Assembly: GCA_030612685.1 (NCBI GenBank)
Contig: JAUWNK010000008.1
Location: forward strand, 1 to 36,851
DNA length: 36,851 bases
Origin: Desulfobacteraceae bacterium
Lineage (GTDB): Bacteria; Desulfobacterota; DSM-4660; Desulfatiglandales; B25-G16
Reading direction: 5' to 3'
The position numbers and the translations under genes are program-made. Every line of letters starts with the position of its first letter. Within the stretch, counting starts at the first letter, position 1. Of the stretch, positions 23,929 through 31,136 are shown piece by piece. The notes beneath the pieces were generated by a model. The model saw nothing but the letters and a program-made list of their open reading frames with translations. It was not told where the DNA came from and did no database searches.

Positions 23929-24705
23929 TCATCTGAGTTTCCAGACCGGCTCCCTTTTTTCCCTAAAGGCATTCACTCCTTCCAAGGCATCCTCGGTAGT
24001 GCATAGCTCGGCAAACATTTCATCTGAGTATTCCATGGCCTTTTCGTATTCCATATCAGACATGGTATAGAAGGCTTGTTTCCCCATTTGCAGAGCTATT
24101 GGGCTCTTGGAAGCAAGTTTGGTTGCAAGACTGATTGCTTCATCCATCAATTTATCTTCAGGGACAACCTTGTTTACAAGCCCGATCCTCTCAGCCCTTT
24201 CTGCATCAATGAAATCACCGGTCAGAAGCATTTCCAGGCAAAGTTTCCTGCCCAGGGATCGAGATAGAGGAACAGCCGGACCCATACAGAAAAGCCCCAC
24301 ATTAATGGCTGTTGTACCTATCTTGGTTCCCTCAGCAACAATGGCAAGGTCTGCCGCAGTTACCAGACCAGCCCCATTTGCAGCAGCCACCCCATGAGCA
24401 GCAACAATAACAGGTTTTAGCATGTGTGTAATAGTCACGAATGCCTTCTCCATCTCTCGTATCCATTGTCTGTACTCTAAGATACTTTTCATTGGCAGGA
24501 CAGAAACATCTATCCCTGCACAAAAGACCCGGCCATTTCCCTTAAGTATTACCACCCTGATTTCTTTATCCTGATCCATATCAACCAGGGCCTGGTTTAG
24601 TTCTCCTGCCAGAGTAGCGGTAAAGGTATTAAGCTCTTTAGGTCTGTTCAGGGTTATGATTCCGATGTGATTTTTCCTTTCTACAATAATAGTTTCAAAA
24701 TCCAT
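23929..24705 (-). CDS. Enoyl-CoA hydratase/isomerase-family protein, catalytic Glu residues replaced
   Basis: This 258-residue crotonase-fold protein has an oxyanion-hole CAGIDVSVLP segment and AAHGVAAANGAGLVTAADLA. The second active-site stretch reads GTTAINVGLFCMGPAVPLS. Enoyl-CoA hydratases have Glu in GxCELA and in xPExxLG; here those positions are Val and Ala, so classic hydration is unlikely. The INVGLFC...RK..LEMLLTG pattern resembles the ECHDC3-like branch, whose reaction is not clear to me. AAGGAGGA lies before the ATG. It converges on the acyl-CoA dehydrogenase with no intergenic bases between stop codons. Confidence 0.85.
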   Translation of the reverse strand: MDFETIIVERKNHIGIITLNRPKELNTFTATLAGELNQALVDMDQDKEIRVVILKGNGRVFCAGIDVSVLPMKSILEYRQWIREMEKAFVTITHMLKPVIVAAHGVAAANGAGLVTAADLAIVAEGTKIGTTAINVGLFCMGPAVPLSRSLGRKLCLEMLLTGDFIDAERAERIGLVNKVVPEDKLMDEAISLATKLASKSPIALQMGKQAFYTMSDMEYEKAMEYSDEMFAELCTTEDALEGVNAFREKREPVWKLR

Positions 24706-24723
24706 GTCCTCCTCCTTGTATGA

Positions 24724-24744
24724 TGATCCGCCTGGGGCGGATCA
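24724..24744. promoter_or_regulatory. Perfect 9-bp palindrome in the leader of the crotonase gene
   Basis: TGATCCGCC and GGCGGATCA are perfect arms around a TGG loop, 19 bases upstream of the start codon on the minus strand. It could be an operator, a leader stem or one of the short GCC/GGC palindromes that recur in this window (1448, 36001). Confidence 0.45.
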
Positions 24745-24926
24745 GGTTAATGGTTAGTTGATAGCATTGCATCCTGCGGTGGATTTGATATCCTTTTATG
24801 TCTGAAGGCGGCAAATAACGTCTTTGGGCTATATGAAGTTTATGGCTGAAGGAAACAAATTTGGGTTAGGGTATAAGCCCGAGCCGTATAGCCCCTGTTA
24901 AGCGACCTTGCTTGTTAAAATTATTC

Positions 24927-25039
24927 ATCTGACGTAAAATCCTGAAAACTAGACGTAAATCTGACGAAACTAAATTATTCTCTAATAAAATAATATCTGA
25001 CATAAAACCTTGAAGTTCTGACATAAATCTGACAAAACT
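24927..25039. repeat. Two 45-base imperfect direct repeats of TCTGACRTAAA units
   Basis: Copy one spans 24927-24971 and copy two 24995-25039, 68 bases apart, with about 80% identity by eye. Each contains three sub-units: TCTGACGTAAAA, TAGACGTAAA, TCTGACGAAAC in the first, and TCTGACATAAAA, TCTGACATAAA, TCTGACAAAAC in the second. Copy two ends directly at the stop codon of the broken ATPase gene. The repeats may be the eroded remains of a repetitive coding tail of that gene, or iterons. Confidence 0.6.
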
Positions 25040-26511
25040 CTATTTTTCTTTAAGGACATAATGGGTTGCCCGCCCTGTGCCTCTTTTTTTTATAAATCCT
25101 TCTTTAATCAACTTCTTAAAATCTCGATTTGCCGTATCCCTAGTAATATTAAAATATTTTGTACATTCCCCACTCGCTATCCTTTCGTGTTCAAGAAGGT
25201 ATTTTAAAATATCCTTCTGTCGGTCATTAAGCAAGACGAGTTTGGACGACTCAATCGCATAAATTACATTTGTCTCTTTTGGGTGAATATCTATGATCTT
25301 TTCACCAGGGCCATAGAAAGTTACAATAAAGTAACCCGAATCATAATTAAAATCCGGTGGTTTAAGCCCGTAGTCTAACATCATATCGTGCATTCTCTTG
25401 ATACCTCCACCTCTTTCTTCTATAATTCCCATATCGAACATAGTCCTGGCTATGATAGGATTACGAGAGATTGGCTTATAATTCAGCGAACGAATTTTTT
25501 CCAATGTTAAAGGGTGGGGGAGAAGTCCTGGACTTTCTATCATAACCCTGTCTCTAAACATTTTAACCATGATCGTAGCTCCCTCTATAGTATAATCTCT
25601 GTGGATAACGGCATTCCGTACAGCCTCCCTTAAGGCTTCTCTAGGATATTCAGTAATTCGAACTTTTGAAAATCCCTCGATCCTCATAGCAGTTCTCATG
25701 TTATTGAGGAAAAATCTCTGTGCCTCTTCTATCATCTTAGGTAATGAGCCTGCGGTGTCCGTTTGGTCAATAGTATTTATTGGCTCTATACCTTGAAAGC
25801 AGTCTGCCTTTATTTTATTTTGGACAAGAAAAGTTTCAGGATTTTTCCCAAACAGAAGAAGCCCTGCAACCGTTGGGATGAGCATTCTCTTCTTTCTGGA
25901 AATGATTAAAAAGCCTTTTTTTACAAAAAAATCCCACAATTCATCAGAAGGAGCCTTAATCTTTAAGTTGATGTGATCAAGATAAGATTTAATAGATTAT
26001 AATGATAAATCATCTACACTTGCAGCATATATTGATCTTTTTTCATAGTTGGAAGGAGCTACAATGGAGGAATTTTCGTCAACAAATGGCTTCTTTTTGA
26101 ATTGTTCTATAAAGTCTTTGTTCAATTCCTCAACTTTGAGTTGCAACTCAGCAGGGAAATGCTCTACCAAAACATTATTGTCTCTTAGGAACAATACTCC
26201 TTTCCCACGGATATCTGGATTGGGATCTAAAATCCCTATTACCACAGCATGTATTCTTCTCTTCGCTATCCATTTAGCACATGGTATCTTTGGATGCCCT
26301 CGAGTCGTACAAGGCTCCATTGTAGTATATAGTATAGAGCCCGTTAAATCTTTGTCCTTCAATTTTCTTTCAAGCACAGTATATTCTGCATGTTCTCCTG
26401 CACACAATTCTCCCCTGCAACCTTTGGATGAATTCGATTGTCAGGCTCTGATTTAGACTTTTGTGCCGCTTTTATTGCAAGTTTCATAAACCTTTGATTA
26501 ACTGAAGGCAT
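25040..26511 (-). pseudogene. Broken deaminase - HATPase_c_4/RecG-like protein
   Basis: Two open frames in the same phase are separated by one TAA (25997-25999). Upstream part: ATG at 26509-26511 reads MPSVNQRFMKLAIKAAQKSK and RIHPKV. It then shifts frame near 26420 into CRGELCAGEHAEYTVLERKL, TTMEPCTTRGHPKIPCAKWI and VIGILDPNPDIRGKG, the zinc deaminase motifs HAE and PCxxxxxxxxPC of the dCMP deaminase/RibD type. About a dozen residues of the usual N-terminal strand seem deleted at the shift. Downstream part: SYLDHINLKIKAPSDELW runs on after the TAA, then PTVAGLLLFGKNPETFL, REAVRNAVIHRDYTIEGATI, IESPGLLPHPLTLEKIRS and NPIIARTMFDMGIIEERGGG, the ATP-binding fold of COG2865 proteins, and a winged helix (about the last 70 residues). 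The DNA-binding AlbA_2 domain usual in COG2865 is absent; the deaminase takes its place. The gene is inactive unless recoded. Confidence 0.8.
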
Positions 26512-26917
26512 TTTTTAATCCTCTTATCCGTCAAATAAAATGTCACCTAACACTTTAGGTTTAAAAGCAGTTTGGCGAAGCAAATATTTGGGTGAGTTCG
26601 CCAGAGGCGGGCGAATCCCTTATACTGTTGCATACTGTGCCGTGACGATCTTGTTCAAATGATATGATGTAACTACTCAGGTTGTTTGGTTCAAGGTTCA
26701 CAGTTAATTGCTTTGCGATCTTCTTTATATTTCCAGCGAAACGCAGAAGGCATTGGGCTATCCGCCGTCATAGTAGATTGCTGATGAGAAGTGCGAGTTA
26801 GTGTACCTGAAATCGGATGAACTCCGCATTCGCCCCAGAATCGAATCCTCTTCCATCAGCCTAACCTTGAACCGTGAACCCCTGAACTTTGAACCTGAGT
26901 AGTTACGATATGATTTT
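26512..26917. other. Gene-free stretch containing a TIR-bounded element
   Basis: No gene is visible in these 406 bases. The left third has a TTCGCC/GGCGAA-type stem (26597-26618). The rest is the repeat element at 26669-26906. Confidence 0.6.
26669..26906. mobile_element. MITE-like element with 15-bp terminal inverted repeats
   Basis: GTAACTACTCAGGTT at 26669-26683 is matched by its exact reverse complement AACCTGAGTAGTTAC at 26892-26906. Inside, GGTTCAAGGTTCAC and GTGAACCCCTGAACTTTGAACC extend the pairing imperfectly. The 238-bp length, absent coding capacity and perfect ends suggest a non-autonomous transposable repeat. It is inserted between the broken deaminase gene and the restriction enzyme. 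Confidence 0.6.
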
Positions 26918-29900
26918 TTATCTATTTTCAATCTCTATGGTCTCCTTCTCCACTTCCGGATATATATCATCGATCGCTTTCTGTACTTCAATTGTCTTTT
27001 GAAGGGATGTTACAATCTTGCAGTAATGTTTAATATCATCAAGTGATAATCTTCTTTTCTTTCGATCTTTCAGCCACTTATTGCAAATCTGATAACCGCC
27101 AATTTGATATTGCCAGACTTCTTTTGTGATCTCCTCAAAATATTGACTTTCATTGATATATGCGCGCTTTTCTTTTTCATCATATTTTAACTTTTCGACC
27201 CTATCTTCGCCCTTACCTTGGAATTTCGCAATAGGTAGGTTGAGTTCTGTTGATTTAAGCAGGTGTAACTCGACGAGTATTTGGCCATATTCAGCCATCT
27301 TGCTAAACAGTTCATAATCTTTTGTAAAGGGAACTCTTGGAAAATCTATCTTTAGAAACTCGGAGTATTTTGTGCGATAGGTATTTGAATAAAGTACAGC
27401 ATAGATGTAATAGAAAATTTTCTCCGGTTTAGCCATCTTAGCATAAGTTTTTGTTAAGAAATCGATAAAGGCTTGATTTATATTTGGCTTTTTAGGCCGA
27501 TATGCTTCTGCTGGTTCAAATATCATCATCATTGTTCTATTAGTGCCTCTAACGTGGTTTGGGGAGTTGTCTGTGTCTGGGTAAATGTAGAGGGGGTAAA
27601 GATAACTTATTTCTCTTGTCTTATTGGAGACAACACACGATTCAACAATAGTATTACAAACAAAAGCATGATAAAATCCAACTTTACTCTGCTGACGACA
27701 AGTCAACAACCCCATATTCTCATGCATCATATGGTGCATAACCCTCTTAACCGTTCGCCAAACAACAGAATCATGGTAGAAAATCCATTGGACATCAAAG
27801 GGGCGGTATAGAACTGGTAGGACAAATTTATTTAAATCTGAATCAGAAATTGATTGAAGCATATTCCAGGCTTTTCTAATACTCCAACCTTTCTTTCTGT
27901 TTATTTGGAAGAATGCATGGAGGTCATCATCTGAATATTTGCTATTTTTGAATAGGCGGATTCTGTTCAGCAGCGTGTTTTTATCCCTATCTATGACAAA
28001 CCTGTCTCTGGCTGTTGTCATTCCAACACCATTAAGGGGAAAAATATCGGCTACCTTTGGATGCTTTTCATAACTCTCCAAAAGCCTCTCATCTCTGGGA
28101 ATAAAAAGATAAAATTCAGATTTCGGGGATAGCTCTCGCCAACTTGTTGTTTTTACATCATTCTTAAAAAGCCAATCTCTTTTATTTTCTCTCAATCCCC
28201 AAATCTCTGAGTGGTGAATCTTAGTTTCTTTTTGTTCTTCTCGCTTTTTAATGAAAAGGGCAATGGCTACCCCTTGCTGGATATCAAAGACATTTTCATC
28301 TTTAGAACCGTCAGGGCATTTCTCTTTTTTCAGGCTATTACCGTGTAAATCAAGGATATATATCTCGTTAAAACTGTTCATAAGGGATTGCCGCATACCT
28401 CTAAAGGTTGGATTATCCAAATAACTATGATTGGTGATAAATCCTAAAATTCCTTCACCTGCCTGGTTTATCTTCCACTGGGCAAAACGGATAAACTTCA
28501 CATAATCATCCTGCAACCACTTGGGATTTTTCTCTTTGAGCCACTGTCCATCTATGATCTTATAGTGTTCTATCAATTCACCAATCCAGGTTTTTTGTTT
28601 TTTCTTTATTTCTCGTTTTGCCTTTTTAGTCTGCGCGATTAATTTATAGTACCCGTTACTTTTTTGAATTAGATAATGAGTTGTATAACTTTCTCCTTTT
28701 TTAATGATCATTTCTTTCCCGCTCAAATTTGCGGATATTCCCGAATAAGGCGGATTTCCAAGTATCACCAGAATTGGCTGTTCTTTTTTGACTTTACCTG
28801 CTAAGTGGGATTCCTCAGAAAGCGAAGCCATACCGGGAAGTTCGGTTTGAGCAAGTTCCTCCATCTCAAGGGTATTGGTAAGATAGAGCTTGAATCTATC
28901 ATCCTCCTGGAGTTTATAGCCCAGTTCTTCTAAGAGAAAGGACATCTTCAGATGACCTACTGCATAAGGTGCCATCATTAGTTCTAAGGCATAGAAATTT
29001 TTAAGGACATGTTCTTTAATAAAATTCTCTTTTCCCCCTTCGCCATATTTGTTAACAAATTCCTCTACCGCCAATTTGGCGGCCTCGGCTAAAAAGGTAA
29101 GGGTGCCGGCCGCAGGGTCTAAAATGGTAACAGATTCATTTGCAAATCCGTCAGATCTACGGAAGTGCTCCTTCAAAATTTGGTGCAAAGAACGAACAAT
29201 GTATGAGACTACAGGTTCTGGAGTATAATAGACTCCTCTCTTTTCTCTTGTTTTTGGGTCGTATTCAGCAAGGAAAGTTTCATAAAAATGAACGATTGGG
29301 TCTTTGCCTTTACCTTCGTGAAAATACTGGTGGAGGATATTTTTTACATCAGTAACTGCCAAGACTTCTGAAATATCATCGATAATCCATTCCATCTGCT
29401 TGGGTAAGTCTCCAAGCGAAATGAACTTGAATACATCTCTTAAAATTCCGATGGTGTGTGGAATGTTATCGTAGGCAAGTTTTCTATTAAACCCGTTCTT
29501 TGAGCGGGTTCGGGCAGCAAAAAGTCCGTATGTGATGGTCTGTGAATAAAGGTCCTCAAACTCTTTTTTTGATAAACCGCTTATAAGATACTTCCTGAAT
29601 GCCTCATAAAACCCTAAGATAAAACCCTTTCTGGTTCCTTCTTCTATTAACTCCTCTGCAATGACCTCATCCTTCAGAAATCGTGTCCTCTTTGCTAATT
29701 CTATTGCCAGGGTTTTGGCATCATAGACTTTAGGCAGGGAGAAGGAGAAGAATTTTTCAAGAAGATCTAAGAAATCGGATTCCTTTTCAACAGGCGGGAT
29801 GGTTTTAAGTTTATGTACAATAAAAGGTCTGCCTATAAGAACTTTATCTATCAAATTGCCGTTGCGATAAAGTCTAAACTCAAAAAAATTGGTTAAGATC

Positions 29901-30202
29901 AGATTCGGGAAGGTATGTCGATAGCGCTTTAATTGCTCTGTTGTTTCTATGTGGTCCAAACGCTCAACTGTTGGCGCTTTGGCTTCAATGTATCCAACGA
30001 TATGTTGTTTTCCGTCCCAGATTCTAAAATCGGGATTTCCGGCTTCGGTCTTCTTTGGTAGCGTTGTTATGTGGATATTTTTTTTGCCAACAGAATTTGT
30101 GTATTCCTTTAACAAGCCCTCAAGAATAGAGTAATAACTTTCTTCCCTGGCATCTCCCCGATTAGCAATCTCATGTATTCTTTTTAAATACGGTTTTAGC
30201 AT
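26918..30202 (-). CDS. Single-chain restriction-modification enzyme (type IIG/ISP-like N6-adenine methylase fused to nuclease)
   Basis: This 1094-residue protein has three parts. The N-terminal PD-(D/E)xK nuclease has GNPDFRIW and YIEAKAP (Asp58, Glu73, Lys75). The central N6-adenine methyltransferase has TPEPVVSYIVRSL, SAM motif ILDPAAGTLTF (about 363-373) and catalytic NPPY (about 481). The C-terminal target-recognition domain resembles that of LlaBIII-type ISP enzymes, with VLYRPFDVQWIFYHDS, FIPRDERLLE and AVLYSNTYRTKYSEFLK. No helicase or translocase domain is present, unlike full type ISP enzymes, which fits the type IIG class. It should both methylate and cut one DNA site. AAGGG precedes the ATG. 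It is the largest member of a defence-like cluster. Confidence 0.9.
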   Translation of the reverse strand: MLKPYLKRIHEIANRGDAREESYYSILEGLLKEYTNSVGKKNIHITTLPKKTEAGNPDFRIWDGKQHIVGYIEAKAPTVERLDHIETTEQLKRYRHTFPNLILTNFFEFRLYRNGNLIDKVLIGRPFIVHKLKTIPPVEKESDFLDLLEKFFSFSLPKVYDAKTLAIELAKRTRFLKDEVIAEELIEEGTRKGFILGFYEAFRKYLISGLSKKEFEDLYSQTITYGLFAARTRSKNGFNRKLAYDNIPHTIGILRDVFKFISLGDLPKQMEWIIDDISEVLAVTDVKNILHQYFHEGKGKDPIVHFYETFLAEYDPKTREKRGVYYTPEPVVSYIVRSLHQILKEHFRRSDGFANESVTILDPAAGTLTFLAEAAKLAVEEFVNKYGEGGKENFIKEHVLKNFYALELMMAPYAVGHLKMSFLLEELGYKLQEDDRFKLYLTNTLEMEELAQTELPGMASLSEESHLAGKVKKEQPILVILGNPPYSGISANLSGKEMIIKKGESYTTHYLIQKSNGYYKLIAQTKKAKREIKKKQKTWIGELIEHYKIIDGQWLKEKNPKWLQDDYVKFIRFAQWKINQAGEGILGFITNHSYLDNPTFRGMRQSLMNSFNEIYILDLHGNSLKKEKCPDGSKDENVFDIQQGVAIALFIKKREEQKETKIHHSEIWGLRENKRDWLFKNDVKTTSWRELSPKSEFYLFIPRDERLLESYEKHPKVADIFPLNGVGMTTARDRFVIDRDKNTLLNRIRLFKNSKYSDDDLHAFFQINRKKGWSIRKAWNMLQSISDSDLNKFVLPVLYRPFDVQWIFYHDSVVWRTVKRVMHHMMHENMGLLTCRQQSKVGFYHAFVCNTIVESCVVSNKTREISYLYPLYIYPDTDNSPNHVRGTNRTMMMIFEPAEAYRPKKPNINQAFIDFLTKTYAKMAKPEKIFYYIYAVLYSNTYRTKYSEFLKIDFPRVPFTKDYELFSKMAEYGQILVELHLLKSTELNLPIAKFQGKGEDRVEKLKYDEKEKRAYINESQYFEEITKEVWQYQIGGYQICNKWLKDRKKRRLSLDDIKHYCKIVTSLQKTIEVQKAIDDIYPEVEKETIEIENR

Positions 30203-30245
30203 CTTGCCCTTTTCAATAAGTTTAAACTCTTATGCACGGCATTGT

Positions 30246-30305
30246 GCCTAATGCGGCTCACAGGCCGCGAGGTACAAGCAGTACTTGTGCAGCCGATGGT
30301 TGGCC
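30246..30305. repeat. Imperfect palindrome, weakly attC-like, after the zincin gene
   Basis: The outer arms GCCTAAT/GGTTGGC and inner arms CGGCT/AGCCG enclose two stems, GCGGC-TCACA-GGCCGC and GTACAAG-CAGTA-CTTGTGC. Read on the minus strand the order GCCAAC...ATTAGGC recalls an integron attC site, but the crossover base is A instead of the required G. It lies directly between the zincin and restriction genes and could be a terminator. Confidence 0.35.
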
Positions 30306-30309
30306 GATC

Positions 30310-31029
30310 TCAAATAAACAGTACCTCATAATCATCAATCAAGTCCAGCAACGATGCTGAATTTGATTCTGATGCTGCAGCTTTCCATAATTTGATGAGC
30401 TCAGTCTTATAGGGTTTAGAAAACTGGACTAATTTGTCTCTCAACCCTTTAAAATCTTTGAAAGGCGGCAAAGATAACATTAGCTCCAAACGATCTTTAT
30501 CCTGGAAGTCAGGACTGCCGAGCAAAGAAGTTATTTCTGAATCAAGTTGTTGGCGGGGAAACAAAGAGCCTGCAACATATATCCCAAACTGATCAAATAG
30601 TTCTTCATGGGGTAGTTCATGCCATTGAGACACTTTCTTAAAAGAGGCTTTACATATGAAATCTTGTATTAAGCAGCTATGAATGTGAACTGATATGTCA
30701 TTAATGCAGACGTTAGCGTGTCCTAATTCATGCCCAAGAAGATATGTGAAATACGCCGGATGAGTAGATCTGAAGCGACAGGCTTTGGCAGATAAAGCCA
30801 CCCCACAGTCCCAGCCTCGATCAAGATAAGAGTTAAATATTCCAATCAAATCTTGGTATGCTATCAAGGATTTTGGTAAACAGCATCCAAGGTAACCTTT
30901 TTGCAAATATCCGTCACTCAGGATTAAAAGTATCTTTCCTGATGGTAAACTGGCTGCTGCAAGAACCTCATCAATTATCTCGACATCTATCTGAGCATCA
31001 TTAATGAGAATCGTTTTATTCATTCTCAC
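30310..31029 (-). CDS. Putative HExxH zinc metallopeptidase (ImmA-like)
   Basis: This 239-residue protein has TYLLGHELGHANVCIND (His100-Glu101, His104) and, 38 residues on, LPHEELFDQFGIYVAGSLFP. The latter fits the third-ligand helix of ImmA/IrrE-type peptidases (ExxxDxFAxxLLxP). No signal peptide or membrane segment is seen. The family is not otherwise recognisable. Such soluble zincins often cleave a repressor or a partner protein. The neighbours are a KAP NTPase on the same strand, 106 bases upstream, and a restriction enzyme downstream, so a role in phage defence is plausible but unproved. The start may be GTG at 31029 or ATG two codons later; neither has a clear ribosome site. Confidence 0.7.
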   Translation of the reverse strand: MRMNKTILINDAQIDVEIIDEVLAAASLPSGKILLILSDGYLQKGYLGCCLPKSLIAYQDLIGIFNSYLDRGWDCGVALSAKACRFRSTHPAYFTYLLGHELGHANVCINDISVHIHSCLIQDFICKASFKKVSQWHELPHEELFDQFGIYVAGSLFPRQQLDSEITSLLGSPDFQDKDRLELMLSLPPFKDFKGLRDKLVQFSKPYKTELIKLWKAAASESNSASLLDLIDDYEVLFI

Positions 31030-31084
31030 GCTTCATTTCGGTGTGTTTTGGCTCATTGTCTTTTATAGCGCTAATAATTTATTG

Positions 31085-31136
31085 GCATAACCGGCTGGCA
31101 AAGAAGCGCAGCGCAGTTGCCAGTCCGAGTTTATGC
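31085..31136. terminator. Long imperfect hairpin after the KAP gene
   Basis: GCATAACCGGCTGGCAA (31085-31101) pairs with TTGCCAGTCCGAGTTTATGC (31117-31136), leaving two or three bulged bases. The right edge touches the KAP stop codon. It may stop transcription between KAP and the zincin gene. The bulged, long-stem form also recalls integron attC sites, and GTTATGC is a possible core on the minus strand. Confidence 0.45.

Larger units (their letters stand above)
24706..25039. other. Gene-free stretch with palindrome and repeats
   Basis: No gene is supported. The right part is AT-rich and holds six related TCTGAC units, described separately; the left part holds the palindrome at 24724-24744, in the 5' leader of the crotonase gene. 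Confidence 0.55.

Noticed and set aside
24332-24523. Cysteine-rich frame in another frame of the crotonase gene
   Set aside because: It lies within a well-supported gene; the Cys runs come from frame-shifted GCA/GCC-rich codons.
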